From positions 124,001 through 188,000 of the forward strand of contig CATQIH010000009.1 in the NCBI GenBank assembly GCA_958296015.1: 64,000 nucleotides of DNA. The letters are read 5' to 3'. How positions within the stretch are numbered: the stretch's first letter is position 1; each line of letters opens with the position of its first letter. The notes below the pieces were generated by a model. It searched no databases. It saw only the letters and a list, made by a program, of their open reading frames with translations, and was not told the DNA's origin. This DNA comes from Cyclobacteriaceae bacterium. Lineage in GTDB: Bacteria; Bacteroidota; Bacteroidia; Cytophagales; Cyclobacteriaceae. The translations under genes and the position numbers were made by a program. Shown in pieces: positions 15,954 through 25,933 of the stretch.

Positions 15954-17117
15954 TTATGATACTTTGTTAAGTGATAAAGATTCAACCAGCCTTTTCAGGT
16001 CTTCATCCTGCACCACTTTGAGTTCGTCGGCCATGACCAGAAACCGCTCGTAGGCTATATCCAGTTCTTCTTTGGACAAGTCAACGCCTATACTGTTGAG
16101 GTTGTAGTTCAGGGCAGCGCGGCCACTGCGGGCTGTTAGGATGATGGATGACTTGTCTACACCTACTTCCAGCGGGTCGATGATCTCATAATTTTCCCGG
16201 TTCTTGATCACGCCATCCTGGTGTATGCCGGAAGAATGTGCAAAAGCATTTCTGCCCACCACTGCCTTGTTGGCCTGCACCGGCATGTTCATCAGCTGAG
16301 ATACCAACTGGCTGGTAGGGTAGAGGTATTGAGTGTTGATATTGGTGTAACCCCTGGCATTAGCCTTCTTTTTCATGATCATCACCACTTCTTCCAGCGA
16401 AGTGTTGCCGGCTCTTTCGCCAATGCCATTGATGGTACACTCAATCTGGCGTGCACCGTTTTGCACGGCAGCAATGGAGTTGGCTACGGCTAGTCCCAGA
16501 TCGTTGTGGCAATGGGTAGAGATTACTGCTTTGTGCACATCCTTCACATTTTCTGCAATGTATCTGATCTTCTGTCCGTATTCTTCCGGAAGGCAGAAGC
16601 CGGTAGTATCCGGAATGTTGAGCACGGTGGCACCGGCAGCTACCACAGCTTCCAGTACGCGGGCCAGGTATTCATTGTCTGTTCTACCGGCATCTTCGGC
16701 ATAAAATTCTACATCTTCCACATATTTCTTGGCATATTTGACAGCAGCTACTGCCCGCTCAATCACTTTTTCGCGGTCTGATTTGAGCTTGGTAAAAATG
16801 TGCTGGTCGGAAGTGCCAATGCCTGTGTGAATTCTACCCCGCTTGGCATACTTCAGTGCTTCGCCTGCCCGGTCTATGTCTTTCTCCACAGCCCTGGACA
16901 AAGCAGTAATTGTAGGCTCACTGACCGCTTTGGAAATAGCAATGACCGATTTGAAATCACCAGGACTAGAGATAGGAAAACCTGCTTCAATCACATCGAC
17001 ACCCAGTTTTTCAAGCTCTTGTGCAATAACAACTTTTTCTTCCGTATTCAACTGGCAACCAGGAACCTGCTCACCATCTCTTAATGTAGTATCAAATATA
17101 TAAACGCGGTCTGACAT
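15954..17117 (-). CDS. leuA: 2-isopropylmalate synthase, short form
   Basis: 387 residues. The HMGL-like TIM barrel begins with [15 protein letters not shown] (8-21); the metal ligands are D9 and the HCH at 202-204; [10 protein letters not shown] (231-240) is the acetyl-CoA/ketoacid loop. It condenses acetyl-CoA with 2-oxoisovalerate, the first step of leucine synthesis. The protein stops soon after the small subdomains and lacks the roughly 120-residue C-terminal LeuA_dimer domain that binds leucine in long LeuA. Feedback inhibition may therefore be absent. A citramalate or homocitrate synthase role cannot be excluded by sequence alone, but the ilv neighbours favour leuA. No leuBCD genes lie in the window. 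Confidence 0.85.
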   Translation of the reverse strand: MSDRVYIFDTTLRDGEQVPGCQLNTEEKVVIAQELEKLGVDVIEAGFPISSPGDFKSVIAISKAVSEPTITALSRAVEKDIDRAGEALKYAKRGRIHTGIGTSDQHIFTKLKSDREKVIERAVAAVKYAKKYVEDVEFYAEDAGRTDNEYLARVLEAVVAAGATVLNIPDTTGFCLPEEYGQKIRYIAENVKDVHKAVISTHCHNDLGLAVANSIAAVQNGARQIECTINGIGERAGNTSLEEVVMIMKKKANARGYTNINTQYLYPTSQLVSQLMNMPVQANKAVVGRNAFAHSSGIHQDGVIKNRENYEIIDPLEVGVDKSSIILTARSGRAALNYNLNSIGVDLSKEELDIAYERFLVMADELKVVQDEDLKRLVESLSLNKVS

Positions 17118-17216
17118 ATGCTTTGGGTTTTTGTCTATGTTTCGTTCAAGATTGAAAATTAGTATTTAAAGGTACAGGAAAAAAGTTAAAATATATATTT
17201 TTTACGGAGTCTGAAA

Positions 17217-17247
17217 TTTGGAATAATGCCTTAATATCGTTTATTTG
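17217..17247 (+). promoter_or_regulatory. Candidate Bacteroidota promoter
   Basis: TTTG (17217-17220), 19-nt spacer, TTTATTTG (17240-17247), one mismatch from TAnnTTTG. It lies directly upstream of the plus-strand gene starting at 17272. It also argues against a TTG start at 17245, which would fall inside the -7 box. Confidence 0.45.
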
Positions 17248-17271
17248 AGAACTAATCAAATAATAACTACG

Positions 17272-18840
17272 ATGCCTAAGCAAAAATCTGATGTTCTTTT
17301 TCAGTTGATAAAGTCGCTCACCGGTAGTGAGAAGCGTTATTGTAAGCTACAGATGCGTCAGTTTGGAGAAGATCAGAAAATACTGCGCTTGTTTGATGGT
17401 ATAGACCGGCAACCGTATTTTGATGAAGATGCACTGTTGCAGAAAGACAAGATGATCAATCCGCGGCAGTTATCCAATCTCAAAGCGCACCTCTATGATA
17501 AGATCATGCACGCCATGCGCTCTTATTATATGAAGAAAAACAAGGATATTCAGATTCGCGAGTATCTCGACCACGCACAGATTTTGTTTGACCGTGGCCT
17601 ATACCAGCAATGTCTCAAGTCGCTAAAGCGGGCCAAGCGACTGGCACTCATCAGCGACAACCTGGAGTTGCGGCTGGAAATACTCCGGGTGGAGAAGATC
17701 GTGGTGGCTCAGGGCATTGGCAACGACAATGCCCATAAAGTAGATGCTATTATTGCCGAAGTGCAGGAGGTCAATACCCGTATCAACAATATCAACATGC
17801 TCTCAAACATGCTGGTAAGGCTCAATAGCTGGTATGTAAAAACTGGTTTTGTGCGAAAAGAAGAGTATCTGGATGAAATCAGGAAATATTTTAATACCCA
17901 TATGCCCCCTTATGAAGAAGACAAGCTGTCTTTTCATGAAAAACTGAACCTGTTTAATGTGTATGTGGCCTACTGCCTTTTTATCCAGGATTTTAAAAAA
18001 GCCTACCAATATGCCCGTAAATGGACAAACCTTTTTGAGAGCACTCCTGACCAGATTCCTGTGAAGACCATCATGTATGTACGTGGCCTTAATAACCTGA
18101 TGATATGTCAGAATAAGCTGAACCTATATTACGAACTGGTGGATACACTGGCAAAAATGAAAGCCATTGAGCAGACGCCACAAATGGAACTGAATAAGAA
18201 TATCAGGGCCATGCTCTTCAAATATATTACCATTCATGAGATCAACAAGTACTTTCTGACAGGCAATTTTTCAGAAGGCACATCACTGGTGACCAGGATT
18301 GAACAAGACCTACAGCATTTTGTAGATGTGCTGGGCAAACATTCTACCATTATCTTTTACTATAAGATAGCCTGCATGTATTTTGGCAACGGCAACCACA
18401 GGATGGCGGCTCATTGGGTACAAAAGATCATCAACGAAAACAATATGGATCTGCGGGAAGATATACACTGCTTTGCCAGGATACTCAACCTGATCAGTCA
18501 TTATGAACTGGGCAACACCGATATTATCGACTATCATATTAAATCTACTTACAGATTTCTGCTACAAAAAGATGATCTGGGAGATTATCAGAAATTCATC
18601 CTGAAATTTTTACGAAACCTGCCAACAGATACAGAAAAAGACCTGGTCGGGCGTTTTGGAGAATTGCGCACACAACTGCTCACCCTGATAGATAAACCTT
18701 ATGAAAGCAGGGCGTTTATCTACTTTGATATTATCTCATGGCTGGAAAGCAAGATGGAGAAAAGCACAGTACAACAGGTGATACAACGCAAGGCTAAAGC
18801 ACTGTTGCAGCATCAGATAGTGAACAAGCATGTAATATAA
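17272..18840 (+). CDS. Conserved hypothetical protein, helical-repeat (TPR-like)
   Basis: 522 residues from the ATG at 17272 (MPKQKSDVLFQLIKSLTGSEKRYCK). This N-terminus, with SEKRY, is typical of a conserved family of unknown function in Bacteroidota. The rest is predicted almost wholly alpha-helical with repeated pairs of helices of about 34-40 residues, such as AYQYARKWTNLFES and RMAAHWVQKIINENN, so a TPR-like superhelix is likely. No signal peptide or membrane span. It is divergent from leuA. No function can be assigned. Confidence 0.75.
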   Translation: MPKQKSDVLFQLIKSLTGSEKRYCKLQMRQFGEDQKILRLFDGIDRQPYFDEDALLQKDKMINPRQLSNLKAHLYDKIMHAMRSYYMKKNKDIQIREYLDHAQILFDRGLYQQCLKSLKRAKRLALISDNLELRLEILRVEKIVVAQGIGNDNAHKVDAIIAEVQEVNTRINNINMLSNMLVRLNSWYVKTGFVRKEEYLDEIRKYFNTHMPPYEEDKLSFHEKLNLFNVYVAYCLFIQDFKKAYQYARKWTNLFESTPDQIPVKTIMYVRGLNNLMICQNKLNLYYELVDTLAKMKAIEQTPQMELNKNIRAMLFKYITIHEINKYFLTGNFSEGTSLVTRIEQDLQHFVDVLGKHSTIIFYYKIACMYFGNGNHRMAAHWVQKIINENNMDLREDIHCFARILNLISHYELGNTDIIDYHIKSTYRFLLQKDDLGDYQKFILKFLRNLPTDTEKDLVGRFGELRTQLLTLIDKPYESRAFIYFDIISWLESKMEKSTVQQVIQRKAKALLQHQIVNKHVI

Positions 18841-18930
18841 ACACAACAAAGACCTATCACCTGCGTAGTATCTGAAACATAGGATGCTTTAAATAGGTCT
18901 TATCATAAACAATGAGTGTTTTATAATACA

Positions 18931-19128
18931 ATGGAGGTATCAAATTTGGAAAAGAAGCGCAATATCCTAAGCTGGTCTGAGCTGCCTGAAGGATTCAAAA
19001 ACCTTTTGAGAAGATCGTACGAAGAGTATAAAGAAGTACTGTACGACCCGAGCCTGCACCCTTTGGCCCGAAAAATACCTACCTGGGAAGACTGGCTTTT
19101 CAAGCATGATATTGTAGCCGACCAATAA
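18931..19128 (+). CDS. Small hypothetical protein
   Basis: 65 residues from the ATG at 18931; a GTG at 18916 would add five residues. Sequence is charged and aromatic (WSELPEGFKNLLRRSYEEYKEVLYD, then PTWEDWLFKHD). No known domain recognised. It follows the 522-residue gene by about 90 bp on the same strand. It has coding-like codon use and a clean stop, so it is probably real. Confidence 0.5.
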   Translation: MEVSNLEKKRNILSWSELPEGFKNLLRRSYEEYKEVLYDPSLHPLARKIPTWEDWLFKHDIVADQ

Positions 19129-19248
19129 AACGCCACGTATCATTACATATGTACTATTTGAAGCGTATCTGTTACAAGATAATTTACACAAGTCTTAAAA
19201 TTCAAGTAGTTTTAAGCTTTCACTTGTTCATTATTAACAAATCGCGAC

Positions 19249-19539
19249 ATGATCATTATTCCTGATTATATTAACAGCCGGTTGAAAGAACTGGATATGA
19301 ATCTACAGAGTCTGGGACAAAATTTGTATAGCAGAAAAATATACAAAGATTATGAAGAAAAGACCACCTTTAATAATTTCCATTTGGAGGTTCACCGGGA
19401 TGGTTCATTCACTTTGCACTTTACCAAAGGTATATTAGGTTATCTGGAAACTAAGAGCTTCAGTAACAATAAAGAAGAAATTATAGATGAAATGAGCCTT
19501 CTCAATGCTTCTGTCATAAGCAAACTGGAAAAGTGCTGA
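19249..19539 (+). CDS. Small hypothetical protein
   Basis: 96 residues, ATG at 19249. Soluble, mixed alpha/beta composition; the N-terminal part (IIPDYINSRLKELDMNLQSLGQ) looks helical, followed by beta-rich FHLEVHRDGSFTLHFTKG. No known family recognised. AT-rich flanks on both sides; transcribed on its own or with the preceding small gene. Confidence 0.55.
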   Translation: MIIIPDYINSRLKELDMNLQSLGQNLYSRKIYKDYEEKTTFNNFHLEVHRDGSFTLHFTKGILGYLETKSFSNNKEEIIDEMSLLNASVISKLEKC

Positions 19540-19734
19540 TCCTTGCCACTATAAAATTGTCTTAATTTTCAAATTATTTGATATTCTTTTGTGTTATATA
19601 TACGATTTGCGATTTTTGGTCGTAAAATTGTCAAACAGATGTTACACAGATATACATCTTTTTTTAACGCTTATACGTACTTTAATTTTTAATACATCGA
19701 ACGCTATTTAATACTATAACAATTATTATTTTTT

Positions 19735-20688
19735 ATGGAAAATCAAGTAAGTACTGAGCTACCTGTGATTGATAGCTATGACGGGAGAAGCAATATTCAT
19801 TCTGAAGAGATCGTTATCAAAAAAGAGCTGCAAGACTTTATTACTCCATTATCAGACGACTCGAAGGAGCAACTGGAGGAAAACATCAAGCTTAACGGAT
19901 GCCTGGACCCACTGACGTTGTGGCATCAGGAAAACGACGATCTGGTGCTGGTAGACGGGCACAATCGTTACGACATTTGTACCAGAAACGATATATCTTT
20001 CAGGGTACGTATTCTTAAGTTCACCAATATAGATGAAGCCAAAGACTGGATGATTAACCACCAGCTAGGCAGGCGAAATCTTAACCCTGACCAGCTAAGC
20101 TACTTCCGTGGCCTCAAATATGAGCGCATGAAAAAGAAGCGCGGAGGATACGATAAAGTGCTCTCTAGCGGACAGTCTGGCGATAAGACGTCCGAAATTC
20201 TGGCTCGTGAGTTCAACGTCAGCGACAGAACTATCCTGCGGGATGCGGAGTTTGCCAAAGGCATTGAGTTTATTGCCAAGACAAATCCGGGACTTAAAAA
20301 CGATATACTGCTGGGGCGGGTAAAGGTGAAGAAAAGCGATGTGCAGTTGCTGGCTCAGGTGAAAAACCCTAAAGAGATTGGCAAAATCAAAAACGAAGCG
20401 GATATCTTCAACAAAGCGCAGAATATCAGAAGGTCTAAGAAGGCACAGAAAAACCAGGCCGACGAGCAGATGGGCCAGGAGCATATGGATGAGGCTGTAG
20501 AATATCTCAAAATCAAAGAGCCGGTTTTTAGTACCAAAGAAGACCGGATCATGAGAATAAAAGGTAACATTATCTCTTCAATCAACAAAAGCATCCAGAA
20601 ACAGGATAAGAAATCTTTGAAAAATGCGAAAGGTTATTTGAAAAAACTGGAAGATGAGCTTTTTGGTAAGGTAAAACTGTCCTCATAA
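19735..20688 (+). CDS. ParB N-terminal domain (ParB/Spo0J-like) protein
   Basis: 317 residues. The ParB/sulfiredoxin-like domain spans about 22-110: LEENIKLNGCLDPLTLW, then VLVDGHNRYDIC with the DGHNRY box at 74-79. A linker with NHQLGRRNLNP is followed by a helix-turn-helix-like segment at 151-172 (TSEILAREFNVSDRTILRD). A basic, charged C-terminus ends it. ParB-type proteins bind DNA and many are CTPases, but the canonical GERRxRA arginine motif is replaced here by DGHNRY, so CTP use is uncertain. No parA is nearby, so it is more likely a stand-alone regulator or plasmid-type relic than the chromosomal partition protein. Confidence 0.75.
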   Translation: MENQVSTELPVIDSYDGRSNIHSEEIVIKKELQDFITPLSDDSKEQLEENIKLNGCLDPLTLWHQENDDLVLVDGHNRYDICTRNDISFRVRILKFTNIDEAKDWMINHQLGRRNLNPDQLSYFRGLKYERMKKKRGGYDKVLSSGQSGDKTSEILAREFNVSDRTILRDAEFAKGIEFIAKTNPGLKNDILLGRVKVKKSDVQLLAQVKNPKEIGKIKNEADIFNKAQNIRRSKKAQKNQADEQMGQEHMDEAVEYLKIKEPVFSTKEDRIMRIKGNIISSINKSIQKQDKKSLKNAKGYLKKLEDELFGKVKLSS

Positions 20689-20708
20689 TAATTAAAATTA
20701 ATAGGTAT

Positions 20709-20737
20709 AAAAAAGCGGTCCTTATGATCGCTTTTTT
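20709..20737. terminator. Bidirectional terminator
   Basis: A-rich arm AAAAAAGCGGTC (20709-20720) pairs with GATCGCTTTTTT (20726-20737) around CTTAT, with one G-U. It ends in a seven-T run on the plus strand and a matching U-run on the minus strand, serving the ParB-like gene and the convergent TPR gene. Confidence 0.75.
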
Positions 20738-21948
20738 TATTGACAAAAACTATTCAAGGGCTTCCGGGCTTCCTGGTATCCCATATCCAGTGCTCTCTCT
20801 AAATCAACACAGGCATTTTTATCATGCAGCGCATGATACGCTAATCCCCGATTATAATAAAATGAAGGCTGCTCAGGAGCTAAACCGATAGCCTGGTTGT
20901 AATCCTCAATGGCCTTGCGGTACTCTTTGCGTTTGAAATATACATTCCCCCGGTTGCTATACGCCTGCGTCAACATTGGGTCAAGCCGGAGTGCCTGCGT
21001 ATAATCATCGGCTGCCTGCTGCAATGCGCCTGTCTTTTGTTCTGAAAATGCCCTAAAGAGATAATGATCAGCCACGGTTGGGTCAAGCATCAGGGCACTG
21101 TCAAAAGCCATGATTGCTTCCCGGTGATTTCCCTGCCGCTGTTTGAGTATGCCTCTTTGCAGATACGTCATAGCAGAACCCGGAGCAATATTCAACGTTT
21201 TCTCCAGCAGGTCTTCCTGCCCGGATTTATAGGCCGCGGTAGCCAGATTTTGAAGTGCCTGCGGATGTTCCGGATCAAGCCGCAATGCCTGCTGGTAATT
21301 TTGTATGGCATCTGGCAGGTCATCGGTTTGCTCATAAGCCAGTCCTCTGTTGTTTCTGAAATCTGCTTCTTCCGGTTGTAGCGCAATGGCAGAGTCAAGG
21401 TACCGGATAGCTGTGGGGGCATCCTGTTGATGTAGATAGGCCAGTCCTATATAGTTGTAAAAGTCTGCCTGCATATCTGATTGAAGCGTAGTGATCGCTT
21501 CGGTACTGAAGCCAGTACGGTCGTTGCTTCCCTTGAAAAAGACTGCCTGCGTTTCTGAAGGATGACTGCTCAAAAGATGCTCGAAATCCCTGATAGCTGC
21601 TGCATACTCTTCGGCATGAAACAGCAAAAGTGCTTTTCTAAAAAGTGCCTCCTGATAATCCGGATGTAAATGCAGCGTGATACGATAATCAGTAAGTGCT
21701 CCCTGAAGATCGCCCGTTTCTTCTCTGGCCATGCCTCTCAGCAGATAAGCTTCGTAATAATCGGGAGCTTTGGCTACCATCTGCTGGGTTAGATGAATGG
21801 TTTCTGCATATTGATGATGATAGTAAAAATCCAGCGCACGCTCATAAGATGAGTTTGTAGGCGACGCTGGTGCCTGTTGCGTAACCTGTGCAAAACCGCC
21901 AACATACGGCAGATACCATAGCATAAAAGTACAAACTGCTCTAAGCAT
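20737..21948 (-). CDS. Tetratricopeptide repeat protein, exported
   Basis: 403 residues. A signal peptide at the start (LRAVCTFMLWYLPYVGGFAQ) is followed by about ten TPR motifs of 34 residues, for example AYSNRGNVYFKRKEYRKAIEDYNQAIGLAP and SFYYNRGLAYHALHDKNACVDLERAL near the end, all with the W/Y-G-Y-A-P pattern. Probably a periplasmic or surface scaffold. No partner is evident from the neighbours. Confidence 0.85.
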   Translation of the reverse strand: MLRAVCTFMLWYLPYVGGFAQVTQQAPASPTNSSYERALDFYYHHQYAETIHLTQQMVAKAPDYYEAYLLRGMAREETGDLQGALTDYRITLHLHPDYQEALFRKALLLFHAEEYAAAIRDFEHLLSSHPSETQAVFFKGSNDRTGFSTEAITTLQSDMQADFYNYIGLAYLHQQDAPTAIRYLDSAIALQPEEADFRNNRGLAYEQTDDLPDAIQNYQQALRLDPEHPQALQNLATAAYKSGQEDLLEKTLNIAPGSAMTYLQRGILKQRQGNHREAIMAFDSALMLDPTVADHYLFRAFSEQKTGALQQAADDYTQALRLDPMLTQAYSNRGNVYFKRKEYRKAIEDYNQAIGLAPEQPSFYYNRGLAYHALHDKNACVDLERALDMGYQEARKPLNSFCQ

Positions 21949-22309
21949 ATGCTCTTTGTTTTATCTTTGATGCTAACAGTTGAGACCATAGATTAAGTTT
22001 GCTTATTGAAAAATCAAGCCTGGAAAATCCATAAATTGCTAACTTTACGTTTATCAACTCAAAACTGCCCTTCTTATCCATAGCCGTAATAAATGCGACT
22101 AAATACATGATAAGGGAACGTAATCGTACAAATGATATTCAAAATTACACGATCAATTAAAATTATTTTTGGATTAAATTCGGCTAAAACGCACCTTCTA
22201 TGCTGATTACTAAACTTTTTATTTAAATAATTATATTTATTATTGTATAAATCAAATATTTATTACAATTTTGTATAGAAGTTATAAACGAAATAAAGCA
22301 TCAGTAAAT
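21949..22309. other. AT-rich intergenic region
   Basis: About 360 bp between divergent genes, increasingly AT-rich towards 22270. It contains TTACAATTTTG at about 22263, near the position expected for the -7 box of the gene at 22310, but the spacing of the consensus is off by two. No gene or clear repeat. Confidence 0.35.
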
Positions 22310-22732
22310 ATGGAAAAATACCCTGAATTAATACGGAACCCGGATTGTGCAGAGCAGTTTTTCAATGAGTTTAAAGGAGTTTTGCCTGAAGATAGCTTTT
22401 TAGCAGGATTCAACTTTGCCGTTAGTTGTGATAAATTTCACTGGGCCTTTAACAAGTATCTGTTATCAGAAGAAGAAATCACACTTTACAGATCAACAAA
22501 GCATATTCGTGCATTTTTTGAAGAGAATGAAGCACATGCGCGTCGTCTGGTATTGTATGCCATTTTTGTAAAAGACTATCTGCAACTCACAGAGGCATTG
22601 TTGTTAGATCGGGAATATTATGAACTAATGACAAAATTTGCAGATGCTAAAACCAAAATTGATCATTTAGTAAGAATACTACTGGCAGATAACGAAAGTC
22701 ATAAAGAGCTACTGAAAGCTGAATCTTGTTAA
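22310..22732 (+). CDS. Hypothetical protein
   Basis: 140 residues from the ATG at 22310 (MEKYPELIRNPDCAEQFF). An upstream in-frame TTG at 22271 adds residues that look like untranslated sequence. Predicted all-helical, rich in charged and aromatic residues (FVKDYLQLTEALLLDREYYELM). No known domain recognised. Followed by a strong terminator, so it is a single-gene unit. Confidence 0.6.
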   Translation: MEKYPELIRNPDCAEQFFNEFKGVLPEDSFLAGFNFAVSCDKFHWAFNKYLLSEEEITLYRSTKHIRAFFEENEAHARRLVLYAIFVKDYLQLTEALLLDREYYELMTKFADAKTKIDHLVRILLADNESHKELLKAESC

Positions 22733-22871
22733 ATTAACAATTAATATAGCTTTTTATTTAAAACGTACTAATACGAAGCATTTTTTACGCTATTTTTTTG
22801 TGGATGAAACATTTTTTAAGGCTACTGCGTTATTCAGGTATATTTAGGTAGTAGTTTATATGGTAGTAAAA

Positions 22872-22904
22872 GAAAGTCGGTTTTTCCGGCTTTCTTTCTT
22901 TTTG
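22872..22904 (+). terminator. Rho-independent terminator
   Basis: GAAAGTCGG (22872-22880) pairs with CCGGCTTTC (22886-22894) around TTTTT with one G-U, followed by TTTCTTTTT. It ends the gene at 22310. Confidence 0.7.
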
Positions 22905-22966
22905 AAAACTGAAAACCCTCCCCAATTTTTCTCCCTATTGAAAACTGTCTGTTTCTAGGACAGAAT

Positions 22967-25294
22967 TTATAAAGCAATAGGAGCGGCCAGACAGGCATCC
23001 GGAATAGCAAAGGCTGCTGTGAATGCCAGTGCTTCTTCGCGTACTTCCTGGCATAGCTGATTAACTTCTTTACGAATGGCCTTCGTCTTCACACCTTCCA
23101 TATAATTCTGTTCCAGATACCATCCTTTGTTCTTTTCCAGTTGCGACAGTGTATACAGATCACACAGCTTTTTTAGTGCTTGCTTTAGTTTCTCGTCCGG
23201 TGTATTTTGTACCTGTATAATAAACTGCTCTGCCACCAGTCGTTCCACATAGGCAAACGCCACCTGTATAAGATGATGCTGGCATTCATTAAAGGCATCA
23301 AAGGAATTCATGCCTTCGTCCAGGTAATGTTTGAGCCTGCGGGCAGCCGAGTTCAATATACTTCTTTCTCTGAAACGGAAAGCACTCAGCTGGAAATCCG
23401 GATCGCGCAAGTGTTCGCTATTGGTCTTGCGGGTGATGATAGGATTTTGCTCTGTGATTTTCGTCTTTGCCTGATCTCCAATATATTTAACAATGGTGAA
23501 AAAGTTGACATCCTGAAACTCCTGCCGAAACTCTGTCAGACGGGTTTTGGCTACCAACTGCATAAGTACGGTATTGTCACCTTCAAAAGTAGTAAATATC
23601 TCCGTGTCTGCTTTGAGTATGCCAATGCGGTTTTCAGAAAGATAGCCTTTGCCTCCGCAGGCTTCTCTACAGGTTTGCAGGGTATGGGTCGTGTTCCAGG
23701 TGCTATAGGATTTCATACCGGCTGCCAGTGCTTCTATTTCCCGTTCATCCATCGATGATCGGTTCCTAAATCTTTCGGTCACATAGCGCAGTGCGAAGTG
23801 AATGGCATAAGCATTGGCCAGCAGGGGCATGAGCCTGCGCTGGTGTGTTTTGTAATCCAGAATGGGCTGTTCCGGCTCACCTGGTGCACCAAACTGTCTT
23901 CTTCGCTCACCAAAGCGTATGGCAATGGTCAGTCCGCTTTTGGCAGCACTTAGTCCGGCTCTGGGAATAGCGATTCTTCCGCCTACCAGCGTGCCCAGCA
24001 TGGTGAAAAATCGTTTGGAATCGCTGGAAATGGGGCTGGTATAGGTGCCATCCTCGCTCACCTGCGCAAAACGATCCAGCAGGTTTTCGCGGGGAATGCG
24101 TACCTGGTCAAACCACAGCCTGCCATTATCTACACCGTTGAGTCCTACTTTATGACCATTATCCTCGATACGCACTCCTGGCAGAGGGTGCATGTTTTCG
24201 TCGCGGATCGGTACCAACAGGGCACTCACACCGTAGTTGGTCTCCTCCACGATCAGCTGCGCAAATACGGTAGCCATGCGGCCATGCCGGGCTGCATTGC
24301 CAATGTACTCTTTGCCTGCCTGCTCACCGGGCGTATGAATGATGAATTCCTGTGTGCTTTTGTCATAGGTGGCAGTGGTTTCCAGGTCTCGTACATTGGA
24401 GCCGTGCCCTGTCTCTGTCATGGCAAAGCATCCAGCAAGTTTCAGGGTTCCTATATCTTTCAGGTACAGGTCGTGGTGCTTTTTGGTACCCAGAAACATA
24501 ACGCTCATACCAAAGAGACCAAACTGTACACCGTATTTGATGACCAGACTCAGGTCATGGAAACTCAGGGCTTCCATCACGGCAAAGTATTCTGCAATGT
24601 CGTCTTTGCCTCCATAAGCTTTGGGATAAGCAATGGCTCCCATGCCTTCTCTGGCTAATATCTTACACCATTCCAAAACCCGATCGCGGTAAGCATCTTT
24701 GTCGGTACCAGGACTCATATAAGCAAACTCCGGTGAGGATATGATGGCTCTTACTTTGGCAATCACCGCTTCATCTTTTCCGTCGAGCAGGCGGGTCATG
24801 GCTGCAATGTCAAAGGAAGAAGACACCGACCGGGTATCTGACGGCTCGGTGTGCGGACTGGTACGAAGGCGCTGATAAAACTCTGTGCCGATAAACCCAA
24901 GTTCCGGTTCCAGCAAGTGCAAGTCTTCTTTCACCTGCGGCTGTTGTGGCTGCTGGTTAGAATAATGATAAAGAAAACTGCCAAAATCTGACAGGGAATG
25001 AACCTCCTGCTGATGTACATGCTGTTGCATCCACGAACGCCAGGCTTTAAGTTGCTGCGCCGATGGCGGTTGCTTCATATCCAGCCAGGCAGTGAGATGC
25101 TGCTTATCATCAGTGGTCAGCCAACGGTATTGCTGTGTGATGTGCTGTATATGACTGATCTCTTCGGCGGGAAGCACGGCCTCTGTCCATATAAAATAAA
25201 CCACCGGTAGCATGGCTCTCAGGCCAGGACTTTGGTGGAGCAGGTGTTGAGTTGCTACCGACAGGTCTTTGGGTTCTGCTGTTGTTGTTTCCAT
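22967..25294 (-). CDS. Acyl-CoA dehydrogenase / acyl-CoA oxidase-like protein
   Basis: 775 residues from the ATG at 25294 (METTTAEPKDLSV); an ATG 60 bp further up (25354) would lead into the divergent msrA promoter. The central FAD-binding core holds CFAMTETGHGSNVRDLETTATYD and VGLNGVDNGRLWFDQVRIPRENLLDRF, both typical of the acyl-CoA oxidase branch. CREACGGKGYLSENRI with the catalytic-Glu region follows, then DTEIFTTFEGDNTVLMQLVAK. It is much longer than ordinary acyl-CoA dehydrogenases (about 380) and fits the long bacterial type. Likely role in fatty-acid beta-oxidation. Confidence 0.88.
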   Translation of the reverse strand: METTTAEPKDLSVATQHLLHQSPGLRAMLPVVYFIWTEAVLPAEEISHIQHITQQYRWLTTDDKQHLTAWLDMKQPPSAQQLKAWRSWMQQHVHQQEVHSLSDFGSFLYHYSNQQPQQPQVKEDLHLLEPELGFIGTEFYQRLRTSPHTEPSDTRSVSSSFDIAAMTRLLDGKDEAVIAKVRAIISSPEFAYMSPGTDKDAYRDRVLEWCKILAREGMGAIAYPKAYGGKDDIAEYFAVMEALSFHDLSLVIKYGVQFGLFGMSVMFLGTKKHHDLYLKDIGTLKLAGCFAMTETGHGSNVRDLETTATYDKSTQEFIIHTPGEQAGKEYIGNAARHGRMATVFAQLIVEETNYGVSALLVPIRDENMHPLPGVRIEDNGHKVGLNGVDNGRLWFDQVRIPRENLLDRFAQVSEDGTYTSPISSDSKRFFTMLGTLVGGRIAIPRAGLSAAKSGLTIAIRFGERRRQFGAPGEPEQPILDYKTHQRRLMPLLANAYAIHFALRYVTERFRNRSSMDEREIEALAAGMKSYSTWNTTHTLQTCREACGGKGYLSENRIGILKADTEIFTTFEGDNTVLMQLVAKTRLTEFRQEFQDVNFFTIVKYIGDQAKTKITEQNPIITRKTNSEHLRDPDFQLSAFRFRERSILNSAARRLKHYLDEGMNSFDAFNECQHHLIQVAFAYVERLVAEQFIIQVQNTPDEKLKQALKKLCDLYTLSQLEKNKGWYLEQNYMEGVKTKAIRKEVNQLCQEVREEALAFTAAFAIPDACLAAPIAL

Positions 25295-25372
25295 TTTTTT
25301 GTTAACTATTCTTCCCATATAACGTTTTATTAACCATAGAATTAGGTAAAACAACTATAAAAATCAACAATT

Positions 25373-25933
25373 ATGTCAATAGAAAATAAACAAACAGCCC
25401 TTGCTACTTTTGGTGCAGGATGTTTCTGGTGTGTGGAAGCGGTATTTATGGACCTGAATGGCGTGGAATCTTTGGTTTCCGGCTATACTGGCGGACATGT
25501 AGATAATCCTACCTACAAGCAGGTTTGCTCAGGTACCACCGGCCATGCAGAAGTAATCCAGATCAAATATGATCCTACGGTTATCTCTTTTGAGGAACTA
25601 CTGGAAGTATTTTGGAAAACACATGATCCTACCACGCTCAACAGGCAGGGTGCCGATGCAGGTACGCAGTATCGTTCAGCAATCTTTTACCATGATAATG
25701 AGCAGCGTACACTGGCCGAGGAGTACAAGAAGAAACTGAACGATTCCGGTGCTTTTTCATCTCCTATCGTCACAGAAATTGTGCCTGCCGAAAAGTTCTA
25801 TCCGGCAGAAGACTATCACCAGAACTATTTCAACCAGAACGGTTCTCAACCCTATTGTGCCTATGTGATACAGCCAAAGGTGGATAAGTTCCGTAAGGTA
25901 TTTGGTGAAAAGCTTAAGGCAGTCAGTCATTAA
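25373..25933 (+). CDS. msrA: Peptide-methionine (S)-S-oxide reductase
   Basis: 186 residues. GAGCFWCVEAVF near the start (residues 14-25) holds the catalytic Cys of the GCFWC motif. GYTGGHVDNPTYKQVCSGTTGHAE, HDPTTLNRQGADAGTQYRSAIFY and EDYHQNYFNQN are the other conserved MsrA blocks. It repairs methionine-S-sulfoxide in oxidised proteins. It has no signal peptide, so is cytoplasmic. Divergent from the acyl-CoA dehydrogenase. Its terminator is unusual (26042-26133). Confidence 0.97.
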   Translation: MSIENKQTALATFGAGCFWCVEAVFMDLNGVESLVSGYTGGHVDNPTYKQVCSGTTGHAEVIQIKYDPTVISFEELLEVFWKTHDPTTLNRQGADAGTQYRSAIFYHDNEQRTLAEEYKKKLNDSGAFSSPIVTEIVPAEKFYPAEDYHQNYFNQNGSQPYCAYVIQPKVDKFRKVFGEKLKAVSH

